Below are positions 15,101 through 25,160 of a DNA stretch of 64,000 nucleotides, piece after piece (within the stretch, counting starts at the first letter, position 1; each line of letters opens with the position of its first letter). The translations under genes were made by a program, and so were the position numbers. Origin of the DNA: Antedon mediterranea (taxonomy: Eukaryota > Echinodermata > Crinoidea > Comatulida > Antedonidae); contig NC_092673.1 of the NCBI RefSeq assembly GCF_964355755.1, positions 21,953,001-22,017,000 of the forward strand. Reading direction: 5' to 3'. The notes beneath the pieces were generated by a model. The model was not told where the DNA came from. It searched no databases and worked only from the letters and a program-made list of their open reading frames with translations.

Positions 15101-17541
15101 TATGAGAGTTATGGAGGTTGTGTAATGGTATTACTAGCATTATATTGTGTACACTACACCCATTTTTAGGTTTTTCTTCTGTAATGTACTACCACATTGG
15201 CCCAATGATACCAAAAATTCACTAACCAAATTTTACACGTCCATTGGAAGTGTATAACACTTAACAGATATATTTCAGTTAAGCATTTGAAAACTATGTA
15301 TATTAATTACAGAACACTTTGATCTTAAATACCACTCACAAAATAATTGTGAAACCTTATTTTAACAATTAACCGATAATTTTGTTTGGCTGCGGAAACA
15401 TGGCCTTACACATGTGTTCTTAAATTGTGTTCATTACCTTTTCAATTTAAATTGTATACATCTTTAAGTTTTATACATTACACTATTGGGTCAGATTAAT
15501 TACTTCACTATTATTCATCTCTTTAGAAAATTATAAAAAAAATGCATACCTCTGGTAACATAGTGAATGGCTGCATTCCAAGTTTCTTTTGCTGGGCCAA
15601 TTCCTGCTTTGTTTCCTTTTCAAAATGTAGCTTGTACCTAACATTAAAATGTAAAAAAAAAATAAATGAAAAAAAAGTGCTTATTATACAATAATATGCA
15701 TGCTTCTTCTGTAGAATGATGCTGTATTGTAAAAAGTAAATTCCCTGATGTGCGATGTGAAAACCATTCAACTCTGAGAAAAATATTCTTTTGAGAGAGT
15801 GGATAGACTAATGACAGTCCTATGAAATCTTCTTTTGAGAGAGTGGATAGACAAATGACAGTCCTATGCCAACTTGGTCTCACACCAACTTGCCAGTCCT
15901 ATGTCAACTCGGTCTCACATCAACTTGCCAGTCCTATGTCAACTCGGTCTCACACCAACTTGCCAGTCTTATGCTAACTCGGTCTCACACCAACTTGTCA
16001 GTCCTATGCCAACTTGGACTCGCATCAACTCGGTCTCACACCAACTTGCCAGTCCTATGCTAACTCGGTCTCACACCAACTTGCCAGTCGTATGCTAACT
16101 CGGTCTCACTCTCACACCAACTTGCCAGTCTTATGCCAACTTGGTCTCACACCAACTTGCCAGTCCTATGCCAACTTAGTCTCACACCAACTTGCCAGTC
16201 CTATGCTAACTCGGTCTCACACCAACTTGCCAGTCTTATGCCAACTTAGTCTCACACCAACTTGCCAGTCCTATGCTAACTCGGTGTCACACCAACTTGC
16301 CAGTCCTTTGCCAACTCGGACTCACATCAACTCGGTCTCACAGCAACTTGCCAGTCCTATGCTAACTCGGTCTCACACCAACTTGCCAGTCTTATGCTAA
16401 CTCGGTCTCACACCAACTTGCCAGTCCTATGCCAACTTGGACTCACATCAACTCGGTCTCACAGCAACTTGCCAGTCCTTATATGTCAACTCAGTCCCTC
16501 AGGAGTAAGTAAACCCAGTCAAACAGGCAAAACCTGATCTTGTTCAGTAAAAAGCATGGTATACTGTACACAAGATAAATATGTTTGATGTGCAGTATTG
16601 ACATTTTCAATTTCCTGTTGTTAATAATTAACTTCATAAAGTCAAATAACAAACACTACCATATTGAAACACAATCTGACCAAAATGTCAAGTGTTAGCT
16701 GGTGGTACACTGTTACATTTTTTATATATTTAGGCAACTTGCCAAGGATAACCATGCAGTAAGCAAATTCATTTACTATCCTTCTTAAAGGTGGCAATCC
16801 TGTTCACAAGACAAACATATATACAAGATGCTCTAAATGAACAAAGTCTAGTTACAAGTCTTTGGGATTGTCATTAAAAAAAATCCATGTGACAGCAATT
16901 GAACCAAGGACTTTGAATTGCTAGCCAATCATAACCACCGAGCCACAACTCCACTGAGCACTAACAGTAATTCATTGATGGCATCAAGACTCAGATTATA
17001 AAAAAAGAATTATTATATTGTTTCCAAGCATGTCATACTGTACTACAAACTGAAATTACCTAGTGGGATCATATTTCTTTTCTGGAAATCTTCTTGAAAG
17101 AAAAGGTTGAAAATTCAACAAGCGTGCTTCTTTCTGTTCACTACTGTCTGAACCAGAGTCGATATCCTCACTGCTGTCTGGGAGCTGACGTGGTCGAGGG
17201 CGATGAGCCTGACCTGTTCAAATTTTAAAATAACGGTAATATTTAATCATCAAAATATTCAATTCAACAATCCAAAAACACTTATAAACTGACTCATTTT
17301 TGGCGTTTTTTAATTCAGACAAGTAATTTTACTATTCAATTTCTAATTTCAAAAACGGTGAAAGAACCAAAATGGCTAGGCCATTTAAGTTCTGAAACAC
17401 AAACAGATGTACACCTGGCTAAGGCACGCCATAGTCCTATGTACCTGGATATCGGTGTGGTTCGTTGCCTCGCTTTCTTTCCCGTTTTTCTTGAAGTTGC
17501 TTTTTCTTTTGCTTATTACTAAAAGGTTTTTTCCGTGGCAT
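5820..17541 (-). CDS. GNL1: GNL1: circularly permuted GTPase (HSR1/MMR1 family)
   Basis: GTP-binding protein of the circularly permuted YlqF/MMR1 class. Exons: 17541..17445, 17213..17060, 15637..15550, 11608..11411, 10509..10227, 9357..9268, 8573..8418, 7963..7785, 7194..7023, 6520..6380, 6112..5820. The phases all join to 616 codons plus stop (human 607). The basic N terminus is MPRKKPFSNKQKKKQLQ, almost as in human. The G motifs come in permuted order: G4 NKID 228-231 and G5-like TSF about 258-260, then the P-loop GHPNVGKSS 356-364 and G3 DCPG 400-403. An acidic C-terminal tail ends with NPYSLL, as in vertebrates. The family includes ribosome-biogenesis GTPases; a nucleolar or ribosomal role for this member is inferred. 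It is head-to-head with ATAT1. Confidence 0.98.
6380..6520 (-). CDS. GNL1: GNL1 exon 10
   Basis: Encodes WAEKRGFVTAKAGRNDTYRA, then NNILRLAVEGRL and MRPPDY, matching the C-terminal helical part of the family. Confidence 0.96.
7023..7194 (-). CDS. GNL1: GNL1 exon 9
   Basis: Encodes ILSGIYPISQVQMPYTAVGY and WSAWDICE, both highly similar to vertebrate GNL1 downstream of G3. Confidence 0.96.
7785..7963 (-). CDS. GNL1: GNL1 exon 8 (P-loop G1 and G3)
   Basis: Encodes HPNVGKSSLMNGLVGRKVV, then TPGHTKHFQT and DCPGLVFPS: the phosphate-binding loop, switch region and G3 motif. Confidence 0.97.
8002..8104. mobile_element. TA-MITE copy 2 (GNL1 intron 7)
   Basis: AAGCTCTGTCTACACTAT at the left, internal ATGGTAGTGATATGGCATC and TATGGGCACATCACATTTT, and TGTAGACAGA at the right. 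It is an internally shortened copy. Confidence 0.8.
8185..8290 (-). repeat. tRNA-like SINE head fragment
   Basis: Read on the minus strand it contains TGGCCGAGCGATTAAG, which resembles the A-box arm of class II (Leu/Ser) tRNAs. No clear B box was seen. A similar head lies at 9020-9252. Confidence 0.4.
8418..8573 (-). CDS. GNL1: GNL1 exon 7
   Basis: Encodes VDLSSWRNKIESEV and ends VLTIGCV, the strand that leads into the P-loop. The Gly of the P-loop is split across the next intron. Confidence 0.95.
8723..8885. mobile_element. TA-MITE copy 3 (GNL1 intron 6)
   Basis: Full-length copy: CTGTCTACACAATCAAACTT at the left end and TTTGATAGTGTAGACAGAGC at the right, with ACCATATTTGGGCA repeated in the middle. 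Confidence 0.88.
9020..9252 (-). repeat. tRNA-Leu/Ser-headed SINE-like repeat
   Basis: On the minus strand it begins GTGAGTGAGTGGCCAAGCGG-TTAAG, a class II tRNA-like 5' arm, followed by a non-tRNA body. It lies in GNL1 intron 6, next to exon 6. Confidence 0.45.
9268..9357 (-). CDS. GNL1: GNL1 exon 6 (Arg-rich linker)
   Basis: Encodes HRKRRRGAFSAVGPMDLLRA, matching the Arg-rich segment and the LLRACE helix of vertebrate GNL1. Confidence 0.95.
9468..9850. repeat. Composite of SINE pieces forming a large hairpin (GNL1 intron 5)
   Basis: The segment contains the body of the SINE seen at 50967 and 56811 in broken pieces. About 9575-9656 and about 9685-9786 are inverted copies of the same 3' body; both carry CCCCAGTCATTTTTTTGGAT and GTGTCTTGATCTAAC. 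The stretch could fold into a long imperfect stem. Confidence 0.7.
10227..10509 (-). CDS. GNL1: GNL1 exon 5 (G4 and G5 motifs)
   Basis: Encodes TWRQLWRVVEMSDVILLIAD, the G4 guanine-specificity motif NKID and the G5-like FTSF. In the permuted fold these come before the P-loop. Confidence 0.97.
11241..11400. mobile_element. TA-MITE copy 4, beside the GNL1 exon 4 donor
   Basis: Contains CTGTCTACACTATCAAACTA and ends CACATAAAGTTTGATAGTGG. The right end lies about 10 bp from the 5' splice site at 11410. Confidence 0.87.
11411..11608 (-). CDS. GNL1: GNL1 exon 4
   Basis: Encodes YQPGSVLDIPKRPPWDYTLS and ends with SYFECNLE, just before the GTPase fold. Donor GTAGGT at 11410; a TA-MITE lies only about 11 bp into the intron. 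Confidence 0.96.
11728..11922. mobile_element. Diverged relative of the hAT-type MITE at 4376
   Basis: Shares GAGGCCTGAGGCCCC, GGAGGCCTTGG, AATGCCTG, TGGGCA-TGCTCAG and GGGGCCCCAGGGTTTAGC with the element at 4376-4561. The termini are degraded and no target duplication was recognised. Confidence 0.75.
11930..12235 (+). mobile_element. Fossil 3' end of a LINE retrotransposon ORF
   Basis: Translated in shifting frames it gives ALRMEDSSH..MTALTWCPKG-RR, then RTVEKERMALGWGESWNKAK. This resembles the conserved C-terminal region of many non-LTR retrotransposon polyproteins (GHVLRM, AL-W-P-GKR, TWRRTVE-E). It has frameshifts and stops, so it is dead. It ends in an ACAGACAG tail. Confidence 0.7.
12462..12892. 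mobile_element. TA-MITE copy 5 with internal 21-bp satellite
   Basis: Both MITE ends are present: CCACACTATCAAACTTTATG at the left and TTGTCAAACTAGTTTGATGG at the right. Between them, about 12533-12860, is a tandem array of a 21-bp unit starting TATCACTACCATATTTAAGC. There are about 15 units, with a few 3-nt interruptions (CATACAGTATCAC). Confidence 0.93.
13395..13610. repeat. Inverted-repeat hairpin element (GNL1 intron 3)
   Basis: The arms at about 13395-13472 and 13535-13610 are inverted repeats sharing GATATAAAATTTGCGGTACA and ACTGTTGA..TTTC..ATCAATATGC. A related half-element lies at about 48697-48800. Confidence 0.75.
14020..14818. mobile_element. Foldback element with tandemly repeated arms (GNL1 intron 3)
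   Basis: The left arm at 14020-14163 and the right arm at 14640-14818 are inverted copies. Each ends inside with GTATGGAACGCAAAAAGTGC and is built of tandem units of the type GGCCGAGTTGACTTGA. They enclose about 476 bp with no recognised gene. Long subrepeated arms are typical of FB/Galileo-like foldback elements. Confidence 0.85.
15550..15637 (-). CDS. GNL1: GNL1 exon 3
   Basis: Encodes YKLHFEKETKQELAQQKK, equivalent to the conserved YRLHFE segment. Acceptor TTAG upstream of 15637, donor GTATGC at 15549. Confidence 0.93.
15788..16490. repeat. 35-bp minisatellite in GNL1 intron 2
   Basis: Tandem 35-bp units with the parts ACCAACTTGCCAGTCCTATG and CTAACTCGGTCTCAC fill about 15857-16490, roughly 17 copies; a few units carry extra CATCAACTCGG. 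It is preceded by two copies of TTTTGAGAGAGTGGATAGAC at about 15788-15856. The open frames across it follow from the repeat and are not genes. Confidence 0.95.
16889..16966 (-). repeat. tRNA-like SINE head
   Basis: On the minus strand TGGCTCGGTGG resembles an A box and CCTTGGTTCAATTGC resembles a degenerate B box about 30 nt later. Neighbouring sequence is not diagnostic. Confidence 0.5.
17060..17213 (-). CDS. GNL1: GNL1 exon 2 (acidic/Ser linker)
   Basis: Encodes a Ser/Asp-rich linker, then PEKKYDPTR, which corresponds to the conserved YDPNR of vertebrate GNL1. Acceptor CAG just upstream of 17213, donor GTAATT at 17059. Confidence 0.93.
17445..17541 (-). CDS. GNL1: GNL1 exon 1 (start, basic N terminus)
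   Basis: ATG at 17541-17539. Encodes the Lys-rich N terminus, a likely nuclear/nucleolar targeting region. Donor GTACAT at 17444. Ends in phase 1. Confidence 0.95.
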
Positions 17542-18174
17542 GATGCAACTTGTTGCTATTTCAATCAACTGCACATCACAGGGTTCTGAAAGTTCAATTA
17601 GCAAGTTGGTTAATATTAAGTCATTCTACAATCAAAACAAATCAGCCATATTAATAATATTGTGCCCGGCCCTCACGCAATATGAGTGTTTCGGCGGCGT
17701 CAAACCCTAGCAAGCCAGGCTATTTAGCCAGCTAGCCAGGCCTAGGCCTAGGTTTTTAGCAATGTAGTAGGCTATTATTACTGAAAAAGTATCAAACGGA
17801 TCGTTTTTAAAACTGAACATTACATTTATTAATTTTAAAAGACTAAATAACCTGAAAAAGATGAAAAGTAGACCGTCAATCAATTAAAATCCTACACACA
17901 AAAAACGTACTCGTCGCGCGAGTACACAAAAAATCATTAATTGATGGACTGTGCACATGCGTAGTACCCCGAAATGTTTCTCAACAAAAAATTAATAGAG
18001 AAAAAGCTAAGGAGGATCGAAAGATTGAGGCCACCTAACTAGCGCTAATTCTTTGCCTAGACGACTGTATACAAACAATGGAGAGACTAGCCTAGCTAGG
18101 CCTACTCTCTATTCAGACTGTAATAAATTTCCCTTTTGATACGAAATCGAAACAAAAATGCTTTAAGTTGTACA
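17542..18174. promoter_or_regulatory. Shared promoter region between GNL1 and ATAT1
   Basis: The 633-bp gap between two divergent start codons must hold both 5' UTRs and both promoters. It is richer in CpG (for example CGTCGCGCGAG near 17911) and in CCTAGGCCTAGG words than the surrounding introns. No TATA box was assigned. That it works in both directions is inferred from the layout. Confidence 0.7.
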
Positions 18175-18260
18175 ATGGAATTTCCATTTAATATAAATTA
18201 TCTCTTTGGAGAAAAAATATCCATGATTGATAACCGCCTTAATCCATTTAAAACACACGG
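18175..18260 (+). CDS. ATAT1: ATAT1 exon 1 (start)
   Basis: Encodes MEFPFNINYLFGEKISMIDN onward; donor GTAAGT at 18261. Ends in phase 2. Confidence 0.96.
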
Positions 18261-21200
18261 GTAAGTTAGACTCTCTCTCTAGGCCTAGAGAGTAGTACTC
18301 TAGGCTAGTCTAGGAGGCTAGGCCTAGGCCTAGGCCGGCTATGGCTGCTCTGTATACCCGCTGTATAGGCCTATTAGTAGTACTACTTGACTAGTAGTGG
18401 CCCCTAGGTAGTAGTACTAGTAGGCTAGGTAGGTGGCAAGATGAGTAGGCTGAAGAATAATTTTGTATTCGTTGAATGGTTAGAATATTTCATTCAATGA
18501 AAAATGTACTGCTCTATTTTCAACTTGGCTCCACCTCTTTAAAAAATAGAGCAATCAATTTTTAATCTAATGAAATATTCTCGCCATCCAACTTGTAAAC
18601 ATTCGTTAGTAATTTTAGACCTATACTAAATGTTTTTCTTATTATTTGTTTTTATTCTAGTCATGGAAACTTGCAACAGAACTTAATAACTGTTATTGAT
18701 GCAATGGGAAAAGCATCTGCTAAGGTGAGAATAAATTAAAATCAATCTGTCATAAATTGGAGCTGTACCTCATAGCTTTGGTCATAAAAATATTATAAAT
18801 AATAATGTCTATTATGCTTTGGTGGCATGCTTGCCTTCCAATCCCAAGGTTTATGGTTCAATTATGAGTCGCAACTGTTTCTACTCCACTCCATAAGTCT
18901 AAAACTAAATTTTGCAGTTATCCAATTTCAGAATCTGTATTTTTACACATTTTTAATCATTAACTTTTATGATATTTATTATTTTGATTACTCTTTAATT
19001 TATTATGTTTGTTATGCTATTTCCAATTACTGTACCGGGTGTACCACTTTGAAAATCAGTGCACTGGAAAGAGGCTTCAGAATAAATAAAATAAATAAAT
19101 AAATTCTGCAGTGTATTTCCAGTTAATTTAATCCCAAGTCTTCTAATAATCGTAATAATTTTTTAATGTATTGAGTAAGGTGCAATTTCTCCAGATTCTT
19201 TGGGACTGACACGAAAAACATCCTGATAGTGCAAATTTATGATTTAGTCTGTACTGCTACATTCCTTTTGTTAATCATTACATATGCCATGTAAGCACCT
19301 GGCATTGTATACTATCAATGCTGATGCCCAAGATTTTTTAATAGTGCCTTCAATGTTTTGATGTACTAATGATATATTTTACTTTAGTATTATAATGAGA
19401 CACCATCCAATAAATAATTAACAAATATAATGCACCAAAACCTTAAAGATGTATTGTCCCCCAAAAACATGAAAAATAAAGATTAATAAAATGAGACTTT
19501 GAATAGATTATTTTGTAGCTTTAATCAAATTAATCATTTCTGTAGAAAAAAACTGGAAAAAATAAAGGTTTTCACTTATAAAATTACAAAATAAATTCAA
19601 CCAAAAACCCATTGGCTGTCAGTCAATTAGACTATTTTTTTGCTCTTAAATTACATTTTTTTAGGTAAATACTTTTTTTTCGATCAAATTTTTTATCAAA
19701 GTGGATATATTAGGTGACATTAAAATGACATATTCAACAGAAAATTTGTTAAGAATTAATTTTTCAGGGGACAATACATCTTTAACCAATTCTTCACGAT
19801 GACTCTAAATAGTATAGATGACCCATGTAATGTATTAAATTGTGTGTTTATTTAGGCACAGGGCTTGCATGGTCCAATTACACTAGGTGCTAAGATGAGG
19901 TTCACGGATCATCACTTATACGTCATCAAAGATCAAGCTACAAATAAGTAAGTTTAATAACAAATAAATGGAAACATCAATGTGTTGATCTCTAAAGCTC
20001 TTTCTAGACTATCAAACTAGTTTGACAAGTGTGATGTGTCAAAATATGGTAGTGAGAGGGAAGCCATGGTTTCGTTCTTTATTTGATAAGGAATGAAATC
20101 AGAAATTGAATTATGTATGTCCACTTCAATTCCAGATAAATTTTATTATTGCCATATTAATATTGACAACTCTCAACAGTACAGTACACATTTACACATA
20201 TATCTATCTTAATTTTTTTACTAAACATATTTACTAGAAACTGTCACATGATATGCTAATATTGTGTTTCCTCGTCTTCAGGGGTTTTGGATCAGTTATA
20301 GGTATTTTGAAAATTGGCAGGAAAAAGTTATTTGTATTGGATCGTTATAGCAAACAACATGAAATGAAACCAATGTGCGTGTTGGACTTCTATGTGCACG
20401 AATCGGTCCAGCGAAGAGGCTGTGGCAAACAGCTATTCCAACATATGCTAAATGTAAGCAAACTCGCATAATGTCATGATGTCTGTAATGTGTAATTTAA
20501 GAAATAAAACCTGTCTAGTGTACACTTCTGGTTTGTGTCCACTTCACACAGTTAAGCTTTCAGAAATGTAGGGTTGCCCTGTCTTTTTCTCCATCTCACT
20601 AGCCCATGTCGTTTGGCTAGTGAAAGATAATTGTGCTGTATGACATGGAGGAACTCCTAGAAGAGATGACATTTAGATGAGTAGGCTGCAAGTCACAAAT
20701 TATTTTCCTACAGTATATATATAAATTTTGTTTTGTACGTAGTCGACTCTTTCAATACAGAAAACTAGCCCAAAGGGTCCCAAATACTTTTTTCCTAAAA
20801 AAACACATTCGGAATCCAGAATTTCTGGATATTCTGTCTGGTATTGAGAGAGTTGACTGTATTACTAAAATTCATGGACAAAGGAGAAACAATAGTTTTG
20901 TTGTACTTTCAGGTTGAAGGGATAAAGCCTCAGCATTTGGCTATAGACCGTCCATCTCATAAGTTTACTCAGTTTCTTATGAAACATTATAACCTACGAT
21001 CACACATTACTCAGGTAAGACTTAGATCCAGAACTTATTTACATGTTGGTACCAAAACACAGTATATACACACACTATATAATAATAATATTAATAATAT
21101 TAATAATATTAATATTGTTTGTATAGCGCTTAATGCACAAAGCCTCACATTATTACCACATTATTTTTTGGATCAAACTTGTCTGGAAACATACTCTCAT

Positions 21201-23101
21201 AATGTTGCAGCCAGTAATCAGCACAGTTGTTTTTTGACCTATACCAGGTACCCATTTGTACACCTGGGTGGAGAGAGGCAAATACAAGTAAAGTATCTTA
21301 CCTATTATATGGGTACTGTACAAGCAATGCGACAGGCTTTGGATTCGAAGTCACGACTTCATGATTAGTAGTCCAACGTCCAACACACTGCGCCACATGC
21401 CCTAATATGTATACAGTTGATTATTCAGAGAACATTCCATTTAAGATACTTTTCTTTAAAAAAGGATGAGTGGAAATATATGTCATAACACAAGGCAAAC
21501 CTCATTCAGGTGACACTGTCCTGTACCGTATTATTGTTTATGACTTTTATGACTATTAATTGCGTCATTTTTATCAATGTCTAGGTCAACAATTTTGTAA
21601 TCTTTGAGGGATTCTTCAATGGTCAACCTGAAGCAAGTTATGATAAAAAATATTCCATGTATTCAAGACCTCCACTAGCACCAAATAGTCGCTCAAGCGG
21701 AAAGCAACGAGAAACGCCCTCTCACAGGAACAACCAGTGGTCTGCAAGATACACATCCCACTCAGCGGGAAATTCCAGAACCAATAGCAATATTTACAGT
21801 AATGAACCAATGTATGACAGCACCCTTCCTGCTATTAAACGATCTCAGTCGTTTGGATCGTTACAAACAGTTGACTCACACCGTAACCTTCGATCAGCTT
21901 CCCCAGGGTAAGCTTATACATAATAATATTATTATTATTCTTTATTGACAACTGGGGATAAGTGTCCAACATGTTACTTAAAACGAGTGCCATTTCGAAT
22001 GCTTCTAAATGAAAACTGTTAAATATCTTTCAGCAATATGTCTAGAGCGTATGGAGCGCAAGCAAGTTTATACAGTCGATATGGGAGCAATGAAAAAATC
22101 ACTAGCGATGTTAGGAGAAATTCAGGCCAAAGAAATACATACTCCCCAATCACAGGTGGCCCTTTAGCAGGTAAGATGATGAATAAATTAACACATTGAT
22201 ATTCGATATATATCAAGGACTTGGGATTTTATAAGATGGTATTTTAAACATTTAATACATGTTTACTGAACAAGTTTGTGTTTCTAACATTTACCATTCG
22301 AATAGAAAACAACAATTTCTAATCGTATACAAAAAATAATGAATTATCTGTATAAATTAGAGAGTGCATTTTTATGTGTATATAATTAGCAACCTATTAA
22401 TTAAAGATCAATAACCACAAGCACAACAAACATAATTATCTACCTGAAAACAAAAAAGTTTAAAACTGGCAGGAGGGTTTTTTGGTGAAAATTTAACCGT
22501 TTCTTTTCCCTTTTTTTTTTATAAGTAAAATCATCAGTTATTTTTCTTTATTAAAACTACAACATAGCCTACAATACATCTTTCTTCATCATCATCTTTT
22601 ATATATCACTCCCCAAAATGAAATTGACATACATAAATATGAAAAATATGATTTAAGAAATAACTAGTTCGTCTGGCCATAATACTCGATACCATTGGTA
22701 GAGCTAGATATATATCAGAAATAAAAAATAAAACTTGGTTACTTCATAGTACTTATATTACACAAGAAATATGTTTTGTATCCTAGCAGGACTAAACACA
22801 CTCATAATATATATTTTTTGGTTTAGACAATTTAAACATGGTAAGTAGAGAACCAACTCCGCCATTTGGAAAATGTATGACTGGTCATGGAAGCAATTCT
22901 AAGTCTACTGCCCTTGGTCCACTTGTGACCAAAGTGGACAACATGATGACCAATGAAGGTAACTACTGCCTTACCATTGCTAATAACAATAAATCTCAAC
23001 GAGGACCGCAACCATGGAGTGGACATGGCGCCAGTAATCAAGATCTACAAGGTAATACAAATGTACCAAATCAGCACCATAGCCCATTTAGACTATGGTG
23101 A
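18175..23101 (+). CDS. ATAT1: ATAT1: alpha-tubulin N-acetyltransferase 1 (MEC-17)
   Basis: Acetyl-CoA-dependent enzyme that acetylates Lys40 of alpha-tubulin inside microtubules, important in cilia and axons. Exons: 18175..18260, 18661..18724, 19856..19947, 20282..20453, 20913..21014, 21585..21907, 22034..22170, 22827..23101, giving 416 codons plus stop (human 421). The N terminus MEFPFNINYLF matches human MEFPFDVDALF. The catalytic domain is about 1-190. The acetyl-CoA loop QRRGCGK is at 124-130; C113 and D150 sit where the catalytic Cys and Asp (C120, D157) lie in human; NNFVIFEGFF closes the fold. The rest is a Ser/Asn-rich, probably disordered tail that ends FRLW. It is divergent from GNL1 and convergent with the DDR gene. 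Confidence 0.98.
18661..18724 (+). CDS. ATAT1: ATAT1 exon 2
   Basis: Encodes HGNLQQNLITVIDAMGKASA, matching the IDELGKASAKAQ helix of the human enzyme. Acceptor TTCTAG, donor GTGAGA. Confidence 0.95.
19443..19785. mobile_element. GATGTATTGTCC family MITE, copy A (ATAT1 intron 2)
   Basis: Begins TTAAAGATGTATTGTCCCCC and ends with the inverse, GGGGACAATACATCTTTAA. The 343-bp AT-rich interior is non-coding. Related copies lie at 36376, 37828 and 39292. Confidence 0.9.
19856..19947 (+). CDS. ATAT1: ATAT1 exon 3
   Basis: Encodes AQGLHGPITLGAKMRFTDHH and LYVIKD. Acceptor TTTAG, donor GTAAGT. Confidence 0.94.
19994..20055. mobile_element. TA-MITE copy 6, one end only
   Basis: TA-AAGCTCTTTCTAGACTAT, then ATCAAACTAGTTTGACAAG and AATATGGTAGTGA; the rest of the element is missing. 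It lies in ATAT1 intron 3. Confidence 0.78.
20282..20453 (+). CDS. ATAT1: ATAT1 exon 4 (acetyl-CoA binding core)
   Basis: Encodes GFGSVIGILKIGRKKLFVLD, then CVLDFYVHESVQRRGCGKQL: the central beta strands and the pyrophosphate-binding loop, including C113. Confidence 0.97.
20913..21014 (+). CDS. ATAT1: ATAT1 exon 5 (catalytic Asp)
   Basis: Encodes VEGIKPQHLAIDRPSHKFTQ and HYNL. AIDRPS carries the Asp equivalent to human D157. Confidence 0.97.
21080..21402 (-). mobile_element. tRNA-derived SINE (ATAT1 intron 5)
   Basis: On the minus strand: head GGGCATGTGGCGCAGTGTGT (A box), ACTTCGAATCC (B box), then a body with CACCCAGGTGTACAAATGGG and a tail AGCGC-TATAC leading into AAT/ATT repeats. The same family occurs at 50967 and 56811. 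Confidence 0.85.
21585..21907 (+). CDS. ATAT1: ATAT1 exon 6
   Basis: Begins VNNFVIFEGFF, the last strand of the catalytic domain, then runs into a Ser/Arg/Asn-rich low-complexity tail. Confidence 0.96.
22034..22170 (+). CDS. ATAT1: ATAT1 exon 7 (tail)
   Basis: Encodes a Ser/Arg/Tyr-rich tail segment (NMSRAYGAQASLYSRYG and on). Identified by splice sites (CAG / GTAAGA) and matching phases, not by homology. Confidence 0.85.
22827..23101 (+). CDS. ATAT1: ATAT1 exon 8 (tail and stop)
   Basis: Encodes REPTPPFGKCMTGHG and onward to SPFRLW, with TGA at 23099-23101. Acceptor TTTAG. The final Trp resembles the vertebrate C terminus. Confidence 0.87.
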
Positions 23102-24460
23102 ATCTGACCACCATAGAATCATAGTAAATATAATATAATTTTTATATAAAAAACTTTGGTGATGAAACCGTCCATTGCCTACTATTTCTGATAATTTAAA
23201 TCATGGTGTAGAAGAATAGTATACATATTATAACTACTATTTGGAGGCTGTTCATAGATACTGTAAATATAAATGAACTATTTATTTATTTTATACTTAT
23301 TTTAGGTGTTTTAAAAATAGTATTTGATATTTATGACAATGTGTTGTTAACAAATATACTACATTTAAAAAATTAGAATTCACATGATATCAAATATATA
23401 ATTTTCTTTAACATTTAAAGCCGTAAAAAAAACAAAATGTTGCTCAAAGTCATCTGACCCAGAATTTGATCAAATCTGGGGTCAGCTTTTTTTTTTAATG
23501 GTAATTAAGTTTTTATTTGAAATTGCATGCATGGGTAAATAGCACCCTCTATTTTTTATTTTAAATGTTGCTTCAGTATTTATTCAGCAAGACTACATTA
23601 ACAAAAATCAGATAAAAAAATAACCTTAATACCAACCTCTGTTTAAACAGGAATTTTGTATGTTTATACTAGAAATATTAACTTAATCATGATTCTCAGA
23701 GCTTAAGATCTCCAAGAGATATTGAGTGTCCCCTACTCCTGTCCCTAATTGACTTTAATCGTTTGTCGGTTCCACGACCCAATTCCAAGCTTTTTGATTA
23801 ATAAGTAAATCCCAGGAGATGGTATACTTTAATAACGCCGCATTTAATCGGTTTGATACGGTTGATATGAGCTGGATTAAATGAAATTTATTTCATATTT
23901 CTTATATAAATGGGATTTACAGAAGTTATGAGTCTGATATAGTTGAACGATTTGAAAAGTTCAATACTGTTTGCCTAACAATACCATGTACCACAGCTGT
24001 ACTCAAGGCCTCATGTACTACAAGGACACCTTATCTATGCAAAATACAATTTGGAAGAGAAGGAGAATTAGAATCAATTTAATTTATTTAATATAACAGC
24101 ACAACTTGTGTGTGTGAATCAGGCTCAACATTTAGTATACAATGTACAATAGTAGCAAATTTTCTTACACATTAGGCCATGGGAAATAAATTATACGGTT
24201 TTTATCAGCCGCCCACATGCAAACATTTGGCCATCCATTCATCTTTCATCCTGCTTTTTAAAAATAAATATGGTTTTGATGGTTAAAAATGTTAATCTAG
24301 TGATATTTTCATTCGTATTTCAAATAAGATGGTTTTTCGTAATTCTATTATATATATTAATTATGAAATTACAGATAGAAACATTTGAAATTCTTTAAAA
24401 AAAATACTAGTGCAATACATTTAAATTTTATTTTAAGTTTATCAATGTAGGCAGTTTCTT

Positions 24461-24622
24461 AAGCTCTGACTACACTATCAAACTTTATGTGACAAAAAAA
24501 TGTGATGTGTGCATATATGGACATGATGATGTCATATCACTACCATATTTGGGCACATCACTACCATATTTGGGCACATCACATTTTTTTTGTCAAACTA
24601 GTTTGATAGAGTACAGGGCTTT
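24461..24622. mobile_element. TA-MITE copy 7
   Basis: AAGCTCTGACTACACTATCA on the left and TTGTCAAACTAGTTTGATAG near the right end, with two ACCATATTTGGGCACATCAC units inside. Confidence 0.9.
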
Positions 24623-25160
24623 ACATTTCATGCAGTACTTATTGGATTGTGTTTGTTGATTTTATCTTTACTTTATTATTTATTTTTTATACAATGTTTC
24701 ATATTTAAAACAAACTTGTTTCTAAAACATGATGTATAAATAATATATTTATGACATTCCTGTCATTTTCTATAAGATGTATTAAAAGATGTGTTATTAA
24801 GACTACAGGGTAATTAATGGCACCATATCATAATTGTAGTATACCATCTTCAATGGTTTGCCTTACTCTTACGAAATTGTACTAAACATTGTTGTGAATA
24901 AGTTCTTACAAGTTTCTACCTGAAGTGTATACCTCTGTACATTCAGTACAATTATGTCATCGTGGAGAAAACCACCGAAATAACATTTGCTTTGTAGCAA
25001 TAACATTTCTTGAATCCTGAATCTTGTAATAAACAAAAAATTGATCAGAAATAGGCTATTGTTTCTGCATTCTGCATCTCCTGTGGCCTTTGACTACATT
25101 CCGTTTTTCAATATCTGCAACACCAGCAGGCATATCTTTCCAGTATGGCCATTGTTCCTA

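Noticed and set aside
15866-16400. Open frames with HTNLPVLCQLGL repeats
   Set aside because: Translation of the 35-bp minisatellite; present in several frames at once and inside a GNL1 intron.
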